A DNA stretch of 64,000 bases from Paenibacillus taihuensis (GTDB lineage Bacteria; Bacillota; Bacilli; Paenibacillales; Paenibacillaceae): positions 1 through 64,000 of the forward strand of contig NZ_QTTN01000012.1 in assembly GCF_003386535.1 (NCBI RefSeq), given 5' to 3'. Under the pieces are notes generated by a model, which did no database searches, had not been told where the DNA came from, and was given only the letters and a program-made list of their open reading frames with translations. The translations under genes were made by a program, and so were the position numbers. Positions 43,142-52,475 of this stretch are shown here, piece by piece (within the stretch, counting starts at the first letter, position 1; the number at the start of each line of letters is the position of its first letter).

Positions 43142-43900
43142 GTGTCAGGTATTTGGCATATATCGCACATGGAGATGGTGCTGCGCCTTCTATGCGCAAC
43201 GGGACTTGGCGGTTTAATCGGCTTGGAGCGGGAGTGGAGCAATCATGCGGCTGGATTCCGGACGCATATTCTCGTATGCATCGGGTCAACGGTTATTATG
43301 CTGCTGTCCATCTACGGCTTCTCTGAATTCGTTCTTGAGGGCAACGTTAGATTGGATCCCGCGCGGCTTGCCGCGCAAGTCATCAGCGGCATCGGCTTTC
43401 TTGGGGCTGGCGCCATCATGCGCAATGGCTCGTCGGTAAGCGGACTGACGACCGCCGCTTCCATCTGGGTGGTGGCTGCGATCGGTCTGTGCGTGGGAGC
43501 GGGATTCTATTTTGTAGCTGCGGTCGCGACGGTGTTCGTGCTCGTCAGCTTATTCGCCCTGAATAAGCTGGAGAAGCACTGGCTTCACGCGAAGCGCGTG
43601 CAGGAAATGCTCGTGAAGGTGAATATGCAGTGGGGGAGCGTTGCAAGTATCGTATCGGCGATCGAAGGAAGCGGTTTGTCCATCTATAAGCTTCAAACCA
43701 AGCTGGATGAACACTCGGATCGCGGCGGTGAAACGGGGCATGTGATCGTGCTTCAGTTGCTCTTCAAACAGCCAAGCCGCGAGAAGCTCCTGCTTGCGAT
43801 TGATCTTATCTCCACGCTGGCTGGTGTTATCTCGGTGCACGTGCTCCAGCAGCCCGGTACGAAACGAATGAAAGAGCGGCAAGCGCAGCTGCAGCCTTAA
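43142..43900 (+). CDS. MgtC/SapB family membrane protein
   Basis: This is a 252-residue protein with an MgtC-type hydrophobic N-terminal domain (about 1-140, four to five helices). It has the family blocks GLGGLIGLEREWSNHAAGFRTHILV, RLAAQVISGIGFLGAGAIM and VSGLTTAASIWVVAAIGLCVG. The C-terminal cytoplasmic domain (about 150-240) is ACT/ferredoxin-like. MgtC proteins are linked to growth in low Mg2+ and to membrane-potential control; the exact function in Gram-positives is unsettled. It starts with GTG behind GAGAGGGG, 94 bp after the fusion gene, and is probably its own unit. Confidence 0.92.
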   Translation: MSGIWHISHMEMVLRLLCATGLGGLIGLEREWSNHAAGFRTHILVCIGSTVIMLLSIYGFSEFVLEGNVRLDPARLAAQVISGIGFLGAGAIMRNGSSVSGLTTAASIWVVAAIGLCVGAGFYFVAAVATVFVLVSLFALNKLEKHWLHAKRVQEMLVKVNMQWGSVASIVSAIEGSGLSIYKLQTKLDEHSDRGGETGHVIVLQLLFKQPSREKLLLAIDLISTLAGVISVHVLQQPGTKRMKERQAQLQP

Positions 43901-43922
43901 CGATAGCAGAATTAACCCAAAG

Positions 43923-43955
43923 AAGACGCTGACCGGATAAGGGTCAGCGTCTTTT
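43923..43955 (+). terminator. Intrinsic terminator of the MgtC-family gene
   Basis: AAGACGCTGACC pairs with GGTCAGCGTCTT around a seven-base loop, then TTTT. Confidence 0.92.
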
Positions 43956-43995
43956 GGCGTACGTATGTTCATGGTTCGGGAGCTGCAACAACGAC

Positions 43996-44031
43996 AAAAC
44001 CTTAGCCAGGCGGTCGCCTGGCTAAGGTTTT
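43996..44031. terminator. Bidirectional intrinsic terminator
   Basis: AAAACCTTAGCCAGGCG and CGCCTGGCTAAGGTTTT form a 17-bp perfect stem. It lies 35 bp beyond the stop of the giant minus-strand gene and serves it. Confidence 0.92.
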
Positions 44032-44065
44032 GTTCTTGGGTGGAGCAGCTAACGCTAAAGATTGA

Positions 44066-47000
44066 TTAAGGCTGCTGCGGTTGTTGTACCGGACAGACAA
44101 ATGTCAGGATGTGACCATCAGTCTCAAACATAGGCTCCCCGTTCAAGGTCATGCCGCTGTAAGTTACAGTAGCAATGACGTTGAACGATTTGGAAGTCAG
44201 ATAGGTCACAGCCCCTGTTACAGGATCTACAGTACCGTCAGCAGTGGAGCTGGAAGAGTATTCGACCGAAGCCCATACATTGCCGTCTGTATTCTTGTCT
44301 GGATTAGCAAATGCGTCCGTTAACCAATCAGGAAGCTTGAAGTTTGCAAGACTAACCTGATTCAGATTAGCAGCTATTGCGGAAGAATTTAGATCAACCA
44401 CAGTAATGTTGAAGGTGACTTGACGCGGAGCAGCGCTGCCGCCGTCAACTGTCCATGCCGTTACTGTAGCTGTACCCGCTTTCTTGCCGGTAACCACAGA
44501 GCCGTATGTCTTGCCTTCAAAGTTAGTTGCGGACTCGCCCGTACGCAAATCAATAAATGCCCAATCATCCGTATTCCAAGAGATATTCGGAATGTAAGAG
44601 TTCTCTTGTCCGGTTACGAATAGATCCTTCTGTTCGCCTACGGCAATCGTGATGTCTTGCGTCAGGCCAGGCGCAATCGCAATATCGCCTGTCGTTCGAT
44701 CGGAAACAACCGTGATTGCGCTGCCCAAGGAATGAATGAGCGCTTTACTCTGCGGATCTACCGACAGCCAGTATGGAAGTGAAATGCCAGTCGGCGCTTC
44801 CATTGTATAATTGTTTCGAGTCGTGTCCGGATTCAACCAATTCGTATTGTACTTCGCGCTTCTGACTTCATCTCTAGGCAGCAGCTGATCGTAGCTGTCG
44901 AAAGGCAGAAGGTTTGTTAGATCAGCTCGCGCAGAGTTATTAACCGTTACGTTCATGAAATTGCTCGGCATACGGTGCAGTTGCCAATCAGCGCCAGCAA
45001 GGTCTACTTGGCTGCCGGACACATCTACGCCAAGCGCTTTCAATCCGCCGAGATTCATCGCGTAGAAGTAGGAAAGGAACGGATTGTTCGTTCTCTTCTC
45101 GTTGTACCACCATTGATTGAGAGCCTTCAAATACGCTTGCTTCACTGCATCCGTTGTATTGGAATTTGCGGAAGCAATTAGTCCTGCCATGCCAAGCGCG
45201 GCCATTTCCTCGTCCGAGTAATTCAAGTAATCTTCAAAGGATGTACCGTCTTCTTCAATTCCGTCGCCGTTATGCTCCGAGATACCGAAGTATCTATTGT
45301 GATATTGCGCAGCAACCTCAGCGAGCGTGTTGGAATTGCGGACTTTTGGGAATCTTGCTTTGTAGAGCTCTGGAGTTGTCAGCATATCGAATTCAGCCGT
45401 GTAATCGATAATGCCGAGCTTAGCTGTTTTATAGCCATCATCTGCACCCGCATATAACGGAATGCTGGAATCAGCTACGTAGTTCTGGCTTTCTTGCAGC
45501 ATCGTAAGGTCAAGCATTGCGCCAAGCGATGCATCTTCATAATCGGAAAGACCCCATGGATTCACATTTCCATCCATGTACTCCGGGTTGTAGTACGACC
45601 ATCTTGTAGGCGTCGAAGGCACATTCAAACCATTGCCGGAGTTTACGTATCCAACAGAGTACTTTGCGCCCGGATTTCCAGCGCCGTCAGCATTTTTTCT
45701 GTACTCCGGCAGCAATGGAACAACTGGGTTTCCATTTTTGATTTGAGGAGCTACACCTACAAAGTAGTAGTTATTGATAATAATATGGTTGGTTACATTG
45801 GTAATTGCTGTTTTGGCTAGAGACGCTAGCTCCGGATCTATATTCTTGAAAGTGTCATAAGCCAAGTTCAAGAAATAGAGATGGCCGATCATTTCATCCG
45901 TAGATGTAGTATCTTTGTAAAAGATATGCTTGCCGGCAATATGAAAGGTATCGGACAGTCTCTTCGGTACCGGTACAGTTGCATATGCTTTCAGAGAATC
46001 GTAGTCAAAATTGCTGGCATCGAAAGCACTTACGTTTGACGGCTTGGAGTATTTAACTTCGGTTCCATTTACATCCGTAGTCGTATCGTTCGTAATCTCC
46101 ATCCATCTTTCTTTATCGTTCAATTTGGTGGCTAAGTAACTTGCATTAGCATACTCTTGATCGTCAAATGCATAATAGGAACGCGAGACGAAGCCGTCAG
46201 GAGCAGGAGTACCCGTGTTCGTCAGCGTAAAGGTTCCGTCGGCATTGAGATAAACCGGTTTGCCTTCGTCAGAGCCATCCGGGTTAGCGCCAAGCAACGT
46301 ATAAATATCTGGATTATTAACGTTAGCAGCAGCAGGGACCTTCAGTTGTCTCTGGGAAATGAATGCCAGCATCAAATCCGATTCGACAGCCCGCGTTGCT
46401 GATTTCAAAGCATCCTTTGTACGAGCATCATCAGCGCCATAAGCATCTTTCATGTAATTATAGCGGTAGATCTCGCCAGCTCCATACATCGTTGTCCAAA
46501 GGCCATCGTTATCCGTGCTGCTTAAGGAACGCGCGATATTAGATTGGTCTTTCGATCCCATAAGGGCCGCATACATATCTGCTTTGGTGTTAAAGGCAGC
46601 CGTGCCCGATTGGAAGCCCATTCTGTCATTCAGGTTTCTTCCGACCTCATCAAGCAGCAGCGTCTTGGCTGTCAGCGACATCTGTTTTCTTACGATGTGA
46701 GTCGCATCGCCTGAAGTGCCGAGAATCCACAGACCGCCATTATGATCGGACATGATCGATGCGATCGGCTCCGCGTTCTGCGGGCTTGATGTTGGAATGT
46801 ATCTTGAGACTTGCAGGTATTGGACTTGATCAGCTGCAACCGCGTTATTCGGATCATACAGCGTAATACTGAGCTTATCTGCAGCTAACATCCATTTTGC
46901 GCCTTGTGTTCCGTTGACATAGCCCGCATAGGATGCGGATGGCCATGTAAGACCGTTTGGCGCAGCAGGCACGATTGTATCTGTCAGTTGAGCGGCCGCA

Positions 47001-50000
47001 AGGCTGCTAGGGATGGCAGAATCGTCCTTCGCATAGTAATACACGAGTTTTTCAAGATTCGTATCAGTTGCTTCTGTCACATTAACCAGATACGAAGCGG
47101 TAAGAGCGCCTTGTACAGCTGTAATTTTAGCTGATCCATTAGAAACGCCCAGAACTTTACCGTCATATTGGCCAGCATCGTTTCCTACGGTATCGACATA
47201 AGCTACATACGGATCGGACGTTGTCCAACTGATAGGTTGACCCAGCTCAAATCCTTCAGGCTGCAAGCGAGTAAGAGCTGTGCTTTGCAGGCTCACAATC
47301 GGTAAATTCGTAACCACAGGAGTTACATACGTCATGACATGGCTTTTCTCGAACATAGGATCTCCATTTATTGTCATATCACTGTAGGTTACAGTAGCGA
47401 TGATATCGAATGGAGTATGAGACAAGTAAGTAATAGCACCGGTTTCTGGGTCAACCGAACCAGCTGACTCGTTAGAAGATGCATATGCAATCGAAACATT
47501 CCGGTGTCCATTGGTATTCAGTTTTTGATCCGCCAAGGCTTCTTTCAGCCAGATCGGATATGCAAAATCAGAATCAGTAACTTGAGTGAGATTCTCTTTT
47601 GCCGTTGCGTTCGAGTTAGGGTATGCGACTGTAATGTTATAAACAACCGTCTTTGGCGCAGGGGAGAATCCATCAGCGGTAAGAGCCGTTACCGTGGCCG
47701 TGCCTGGCTGTACGGCAGTTACCTGTGCCGGGAAGAATTGCTTCTGCTCCAGGGCATCATAAGAATACAAGTTCTTCAAATCAATAATTTGCGTATCCTG
47801 GGTCCATGAGCTTGTGTTCCAGATGATGTTTTTCACATAAGCATTTTCGGTGCCCGTAACATTCAATGTCTTTTGCTCACCAACATTCAAAGTCAGGTTA
47901 ACCGTAGTCGAATTTGTAACGGCATCTTTGATCACGGGAGCAGGACCGTTATTCGGCTTTGCTTTTGAGCCTAAGGAATCGATCATTTGAACATTTTCAG
48001 GGAGAACCGACATCCAAACAGGCAGGATGAATGCAACTTGATTGTACAACGACAATTTGCCGCCTTGGTTCGGGTCGAATAAGTCTTCTCCGACTGTATA
48101 GCTGCGCATTTCATCTCTTGGCAATGCCTGGTCAAGCCATCCCGTCGAATCTCCATAAATCAGAGACGTAACATCTGTCCGGGTTGTATTATCCACATCC
48201 CAGTGTCCGCCATTCGATGGGAAACGGCTCAAGCTGTGGTTAGCTCCCTTGATATCAACCTCATCATGGGATACATCCACACCTAATTGTTTGAATTTCG
48301 CCAGAATAAGCGCATGATAGTAGGTCGCCCAGGCGTCTCTGTAACGCTTGACGTTATACCACCACTGATCGAATGTCGTTTTATAAGCATTAAGAACAGC
48401 AGTGTCCGGCTGATTAGGCATCGTATTTACAAGCGAGTACATGATGTTAATCATCTTGTGTTCGTCGCCTGTATTTAAGTAAGCCTCGAAGCTGGTTCCA
48501 GGTTCACCGAAATCATCCCCGTTATGCTCCGCAATGCTGAAATATCGCGTCATGTACTGCTGCATCGTATCGAGAGCGGAAGTCGAATTAATGGCCCGCG
48601 GATATCTCGCTTTGTATTTAGCAGGTTCGATTAACGTACTATACTCTTCCTGGAAGTCAATAGGCTTCGGCGTATAGAAACCGTTTCCGTTGTAGTACGG
48701 GATGGCAGTATCTTCATCCACCATCATAGCGAGCTGCAGGATCTCAAGCCCGATGGCCATATTCAGAGGGCCATCCTCATAATCGGAACCGCCGATCGGA
48801 TCGTTAGCGCCGTCCATAAACTCAGGCTCGAAATTACCCCATCTCGTGTGATAGTTAGGCACGTTCAAGCCGTTTCCTGAATTGACGAAGCCTGGACTTG
48901 ATTTGGCACCGCCGGTTTGATAATCAGGATAGAGATCGCGGCTCTTGTTTGCGCTTATCCCAGCAATGTGGTAATTGTTGATGATTGTATGGTTCGCAAT
49001 CGTGACAATAGCTGTTTTAAGCAGAGAAGCAAGCTGTGGATCTGCATTACGGAATGTCTGATAAGCCAGCGTATAGAAGGAGAAATCATTGTTTAATTCG
49101 TCAGAGCTTGTAGAATCTTTGTAATAAATGGTGTTCTCAGGAACGGCTCCATTCGGCTCATAGAGCTTGGCCAATCTTTGCGGAACAGGAACGCTATCGT
49201 AAGCTTTGAGCGCGCTATACTGATTTTTTTGTTCTTTATCCGCCGAGACGCTTACATTGATAAGCTTAGAATAGGCCACATCCTTGCCATTAATATCCTT
49301 CGTTGTGCCTGCCCCTTTTTGGAAGTAGGCGTTGTCCTTCAAATAAGAAGTATCCTGTCCTTGCGGAATGACGGTAAACGTACGAGGCAAGAATCCGTCT
49401 GGAGCAGGCTTGCCTGTATCGGTTAATGTGTACTTTCCGTTCTCGTCCAAGTAAACCGGTTTGCCTTCATCGGAACCGTCGGCTTTTGCGCCAAGGAGTT
49501 CAAGAATGTAAGGCTTTGCCTCTTCCTTCGCTGGAACCTTCATTTGCCTGCCGGAAATATAAGGCAATAATGCAACGGCCTCGGTTGTACGAGTAGCAGC
49601 TTTCAGCGCATCTTTGGTTCGTTCATCATTCGCACCGTATTTGCTTAACATATCCTTGTAGTAGAAGATCTGGCTTCTGCCGAAGGTTGCCGTAATCGAA
49701 CCGTCATTATCACCAACCTCAACCTTGAAGTCGAGATCGCGTGCATCTTTGCTGCCCATAATGGCGGCAATCTTGTTCGCGTGCGATGAGGTGTTGGTGT
49801 CATTGCTTGTCATGCCAAAGCGATCATCAAAGTTTTTCATGATCTCTTGCTCCAGCATTGCCTTGCTCTCGAGCGAAACGTTCTTTCTTACGATGTGAGT
49901 CGCATCTCCGGCTGCGTCTTTGATCCAAAGCCCGCCAGAGCCGTCTGTCATGATCTTGCTGATTGCTTGAGTAGAGCCGGCTGCATCCTGAGGAATATAT

Positions 50001-51670
50001 CTTCCGCCTTGCAAGTATTGAATACGGTCATCTGGATTGCTCAAGTTCGGATCATACAGCGTTACTGACTTCATGTCCGATGCGAGCATCCATTTTACGC
50101 CATTCGTGCCTTCAAGATATCCGGCATAGCTCTCTGACGGCCAGGATCTCCCAGTCGGTACAGAGACACTTCCATGAATAAGCTCCGGGGCATTAGAAAA
50201 GCTTGGAATATGACTATCATGCGCTTCGTAGTAGTAAACAAGTTTATCTAGAACTGTCGTAAGATTTGGATCATTGGTTACATGAACCGTAATCGTGATT
50301 GAAGTATCGCCTTGTTTACCGATTATTGCTGCTGTTCCAGTTGAAACACCAATGACTTTACCGGCGTAATTGCCAGAATCGTTGCCAACTGTGTCTACAT
50401 AAGCGATATAAGGATCTGAGGTTGTCCATTTAATAGGCTGTCCTAGATTCAATCCGGTTGGCTGCAAATGAGTAATCTGTGTGCTGTACATATTCACAGT
50501 AGTTCCCGTAGAGATAGCAGGAACAACAGGTGTGGTGAGGTTAGACGTACCGCCGCCAGTATTACCGCCAGTACCGCCGCCGGAGGTTACCGTCTTGCCG
50601 CCGACAGTGGAAGTAACCCCGTTAGCGACCGTAACTTGAGCAGGCTGCTGGGCGATCGTGCTTCCGTTGGCATTAATGACTGCCGTTATAATGCTGCCTT
50701 CGCCGGATACAGCCGCGGTTGAATTCAGAACCAGCCTGTTTAGCGAGGAGCCAGCGTCCAGATTCAGCGCGGTAGCCGCTTTCGTATCCTTTACAAGGGT
50801 TGTGCCGGATACCGTTGAGCCGATCAGATTGACGCTTTTTGCAGAAACGACGCTGAGATCGCCAGTTACTTTCACGTTGTTCAATACGACGGGCTCAGTT
50901 GCCGCAGCATCAATAACATAAATATCGCCTGCAATCACAAGATTCTTCAGAACAGCTCCTGGAAGAGCAATTGTGACATTGCCCGTAACCGGAGAAGCAA
51001 GCTTCGCCAGATCTTCAGGCGTTTTGATGATCGTACCCATGACCCGATCCGTCATGACGAAGGATTCGGCACGAGTGATGTTCGCATGAGGCGCAAATTC
51101 GTTATTGCCTCTACCGTTCAAATAGCCTTTGGAAGCTAGGGAAGAAACAGCGTCGCTAGCCCAGCTTGCAATCTGCGAGGAATCGCCGAAACGAGCGTCA
51201 GCAGTCCCGGAAACAACCTGGAAGCCTCTTGCGATAAGCGCAGCCGCTTCTTGGCGGGTAATCGGGGCTTTCGGATTTGCATGGCTGTTCGCATCTCCGT
51301 TTAGCAACCCGGCTGCAGAAGCCTTCTGAAGCTCCTCATAGTACCAATCGCCAGGATGAGCGTCGGCAAAGCTTCTGGCGCCGGACGTGCTTTGAAGATT
51401 GAATATACGATTAAGAATTGTGATGAATTCCGCGCGGGTAATGGCTTCGTTCGGGTTTAAATTACCATGGCTATCGCCCTTCAATAGACCAATGTCTGTC
51501 CATTTCTGAAGTTCTTTCGCAGCCCAGTGGTTAGAGGTATCTTGGTTAGAGATCTCTTGGTTTGGGCTTGCCATGGCCGTTGTGCTCGTTAACAGCATAC
51601 TGCCGATAACGAGCGATGAAACGACCTGCGAAGCTGCCCGCGAAGTTTTCCTCGAAGTTTTTTTCGACAT
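44066..51670 (-). CDS. Giant SLH-domain surface protein with two tandem ~1070-residue units
   Basis: This is a predicted S-layer-anchored protein of 2534 residues. A signal peptide (about 1-34, ending TAMASP) precedes three SLH domains (about 45-90, 105-150, 165-212) that bind pyruvylated cell-wall polysaccharide. A beta-rich stretch (about 220-345) and a Gly/Thr linker (around 365-380) follow. Then come two homologous units, about 383-1450 and 1450-2534. Each has an Ig-like BIG2 domain (WTTSDPY.AYVDTVGND), a block with SYAGY...G.KWMLA, a GGLWI...GDATHIVRK block, a large mostly helical region and closing Ig-like domains ending with a GxPMFE segment. I know no enzyme family for the helical region; an alpha/alpha-toroid lyase-like fold is a guess. 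AAAGGGGAG precedes the ATG. By eye the gene is more A+T-rich than its neighbours. Confidence 0.88.
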   Translation of the reverse strand: MSKKTSRKTSRAASQVVSSLVIGSMLLTSTTAMASPNQEISNQDTSNHWAAKELQKWTDIGLLKGDSHGNLNPNEAITRAEFITILNRIFNLQSTSGARSFADAHPGDWYYEELQKASAAGLLNGDANSHANPKAPITRQEAAALIARGFQVVSGTADARFGDSSQIASWASDAVSSLASKGYLNGRGNNEFAPHANITRAESFVMTDRVMGTIIKTPEDLAKLASPVTGNVTIALPGAVLKNLVIAGDIYVIDAAATEPVVLNNVKVTGDLSVVSAKSVNLIGSTVSGTTLVKDTKAATALNLDAGSSLNRLVLNSTAAVSGEGSIITAVINANGSTIAQQPAQVTVANGVTSTVGGKTVTSGGGTGGNTGGGTSNLTTPVVPAISTGTTVNMYSTQITHLQPTGLNLGQPIKWTTSDPYIAYVDTVGNDSGNYAGKVIGVSTGTAAIIGKQGDTSITITVHVTNDPNLTTVLDKLVYYYEAHDSHIPSFSNAPELIHGSVSVPTGRSWPSESYAGYLEGTNGVKWMLASDMKSVTLYDPNLSNPDDRIQYLQGGRYIPQDAAGSTQAISKIMTDGSGGLWIKDAAGDATHIVRKNVSLESKAMLEQEIMKNFDDRFGMTSNDTNTSSHANKIAAIMGSKDARDLDFKVEVGDNDGSITATFGRSQIFYYKDMLSKYGANDERTKDALKAATRTTEAVALLPYISGRQMKVPAKEEAKPYILELLGAKADGSDEGKPVYLDENGKYTLTDTGKPAPDGFLPRTFTVIPQGQDTSYLKDNAYFQKGAGTTKDINGKDVAYSKLINVSVSADKEQKNQYSALKAYDSVPVPQRLAKLYEPNGAVPENTIYYKDSTSSDELNNDFSFYTLAYQTFRNADPQLASLLKTAIVTIANHTIINNYHIAGISANKSRDLYPDYQTGGAKSSPGFVNSGNGLNVPNYHTRWGNFEPEFMDGANDPIGGSDYEDGPLNMAIGLEILQLAMMVDEDTAIPYYNGNGFYTPKPIDFQEEYSTLIEPAKYKARYPRAINSTSALDTMQQYMTRYFSIAEHNGDDFGEPGTSFEAYLNTGDEHKMINIMYSLVNTMPNQPDTAVLNAYKTTFDQWWYNVKRYRDAWATYYHALILAKFKQLGVDVSHDEVDIKGANHSLSRFPSNGGHWDVDNTTRTDVTSLIYGDSTGWLDQALPRDEMRSYTVGEDLFDPNQGGKLSLYNQVAFILPVWMSVLPENVQMIDSLGSKAKPNNGPAPVIKDAVTNSTTVNLTLNVGEQKTLNVTGTENAYVKNIIWNTSSWTQDTQIIDLKNLYSYDALEQKQFFPAQVTAVQPGTATVTALTADGFSPAPKTVVYNITVAYPNSNATAKENLTQVTDSDFAYPIWLKEALADQKLNTNGHRNVSIAYASSNESAGSVDPETGAITYLSHTPFDIIATVTYSDMTINGDPMFEKSHVMTYVTPVVTNLPIVSLQSTALTRLQPEGFELGQPISWTTSDPYVAYVDTVGNDAGQYDGKVLGVSNGSAKITAVQGALTASYLVNVTEATDTNLEKLVYYYAKDDSAIPSSLAAAQLTDTIVPAAPNGLTWPSASYAGYVNGTQGAKWMLAADKLSITLYDPNNAVAADQVQYLQVSRYIPTSSPQNAEPIASIMSDHNGGLWILGTSGDATHIVRKQMSLTAKTLLLDEVGRNLNDRMGFQSGTAAFNTKADMYAALMGSKDQSNIARSLSSTDNDGLWTTMYGAGEIYRYNYMKDAYGADDARTKDALKSATRAVESDLMLAFISQRQLKVPAAANVNNPDIYTLLGANPDGSDEGKPVYLNADGTFTLTNTGTPAPDGFVSRSYYAFDDQEYANASYLATKLNDKERWMEITNDTTTDVNGTEVKYSKPSNVSAFDASNFDYDSLKAYATVPVPKRLSDTFHIAGKHIFYKDTTSTDEMIGHLYFLNLAYDTFKNIDPELASLAKTAITNVTNHIIINNYYFVGVAPQIKNGNPVVPLLPEYRKNADGAGNPGAKYSVGYVNSGNGLNVPSTPTRWSYYNPEYMDGNVNPWGLSDYEDASLGAMLDLTMLQESQNYVADSSIPLYAGADDGYKTAKLGIIDYTAEFDMLTTPELYKARFPKVRNSNTLAEVAAQYHNRYFGISEHNGDGIEEDGTSFEDYLNYSDEEMAALGMAGLIASANSNTTDAVKQAYLKALNQWWYNEKRTNNPFLSYFYAMNLGGLKALGVDVSGSQVDLAGADWQLHRMPSNFMNVTVNNSARADLTNLLPFDSYDQLLPRDEVRSAKYNTNWLNPDTTRNNYTMEAPTGISLPYWLSVDPQSKALIHSLGSAITVVSDRTTGDIAIAPGLTQDITIAVGEQKDLFVTGQENSYIPNISWNTDDWAFIDLRTGESATNFEGKTYGSVVTGKKAGTATVTAWTVDGGSAAPRQVTFNITVVDLNSSAIAANLNQVSLANFKLPDWLTDAFANPDKNTDGNVWASVEYSSSSTADGTVDPVTGAVTYLTSKSFNVIATVTYSGMTLNGEPMFETDGHILTFVCPVQQPQQP
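44090..47320 (-). repeat. Unit B of the internal duplication in the giant SLH protein
   Basis: This is the C-terminal of two homologous units. Landmarks in order are GQPISWTTSDPYVAYVDTVG, LEKLVYYYAKDD, SYAGYVNGTQGAKWMLAADK, GGLWILGTSGDATHIVRK, YKARFPKVRNS, YFGISEHNGDG, LPRDEVRS and GEPMFE. The similarity to unit A is visible at DNA level too. Boundaries are approximate. Confidence 0.85.
47330..50520 (-). repeat. Unit A of the internal duplication in the giant SLH protein
   Basis: This is the N-terminal unit, with the same landmarks as unit B: GQPIKWTTSDPYIAYVDTVG, LDKLVYYYEAHD, SYAGYLEGTNGVKWMLASD, GGLWIKDAAGDATHIVRK, YKARYPRAINS, YFSIAEHNGDD, LPRDEMRS and GDPMFE. Boundaries are approximate. 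Confidence 0.85.
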
Positions 51671-51894
51671 TCTGTGCGCTCCCCTTTAGTAGAATTGCAA
51701 ACAATGAATCCGCTTTCAATTATGATCATCTTGTGACCACATTCCTAGTTAGTTGATTTAACAAATTCAATCATCTCTTGGCGGCTTAATCATTTCCAAT
51801 TGCGCGAAGTTGTTATTTTCTATCGTTATTTGATGTTTACTATCATTTTTGTGCAACTTACAGCGGCTGCTTTACCATTCGAAGGGGAAAATGA

Positions 51895-51990
51895 ATGCGA
51901 TGGCAGGTAATGCCGATTGATCCAGCCAGTTGAATCTCCGTAAATTTGATAGGTGACATCTGTACGGATCTGAGCGATCGGAAGGACTTT
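51895..51990 (-). pseudogene. Fragment matching the repeat unit of the giant SLH protein
   Basis: Read on the minus strand, about 25 codons give RTDVTYQIYGDSTGWINRHYLP. Unit A of the giant protein has RTDVTSLIYGDSTGWLDQALPRDE near 48115-48190, and the nucleotides align as well. No start, no flanking ORF and a different continuation on both sides mark it as a remnant of a further copy. It lies about 230 bp upstream of the giant gene. Confidence 0.6.
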
Positions 51991-52018
51991 ATAGCTTTAT
52001 TTAGGTGGATTTCTATAA

Positions 52019-52200
52019 ATGGTGATTGATTTGCTCTCTGATGTGGATTTTACAACGTCCTTTATTGCGCCACAGACCTTCAGCAGCACAAGCGGCCTGC
52101 TCACGATCAGCCTGACGCCTTCAAAGATCCAAGCGCTCTCGATCAACGGAACGAAGCCGCTGAAACCTGAAGGTGGTTCTCGGAGGCGCAAGCGGAGTGA
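52019..52200 (+). pseudogene. Possible remnant of the C-terminal end of a plus-strand gene
   Basis: A short open stretch reads DFTTSFIAPQTFSSTSGLL, then ISLTPSKIQALSING and TKPLKPEG. The alternating pattern is that of a beta-sandwich end of a secreted protein. It has no credible start, loses sense after about 60 codons, and is followed 75 bp later by a plus-strand terminator with no gene to serve. The whole interval 51671-52475 has no intact gene. Confidence 0.35.
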
Positions 52201-52273
52201 CAGGAACTGTCGTCTTAAACTATTAATACCGCTTGAATCTATTACTGGGCAGAGGAGTAATCTAGCATGCGAG

Positions 52274-52303
52274 AAAGGGCAGCCGGTCATCGGCTGTCCT
52301 TTT
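52274..52303 (+). terminator. Orphan intrinsic terminator
   Basis: AAAGGgCAGCCG pairs with CGGCTGtCCTTTT. It points on the plus strand, where no intact gene now ends. Confidence 0.75.
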
Positions 52304-52370
52304 CGTTATGTACGCCCAGCATGGCGTGGTGACCCCGAACGAGACTCACAAGCACCGGAACACAAACAAT

Positions 52371-52404
52371 GCCCTTCCGGCTTCCTGCTGGGAAGCGAAA
52401 GGGC
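52371..52404 (-). terminator. Hairpin downstream of the sensor kinase gene
   Basis: GCCCTT/AAGGGC outer and GCTTCC/GGGAAGC inner pairs form a strong hairpin about 70 bp after the kinase stop. The T-run on the minus strand is poor, so it may be a weak terminator or a 3' stabiliser. Confidence 0.5.
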
Positions 52405-52475
52405 TTATGTGCGGTGGTGTATGAGAATGGAGGCTAGCTGCCTCCTCCTACTCGAGTAACCATTGCATCTAAGTG

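Noticed and set aside
52019-52459. 146-codon intact gene
   Set aside because: Only the first 45 or so residues look protein-like; the rest crosses a terminator and becomes Arg/Cys-rich. Treated as a remnant.
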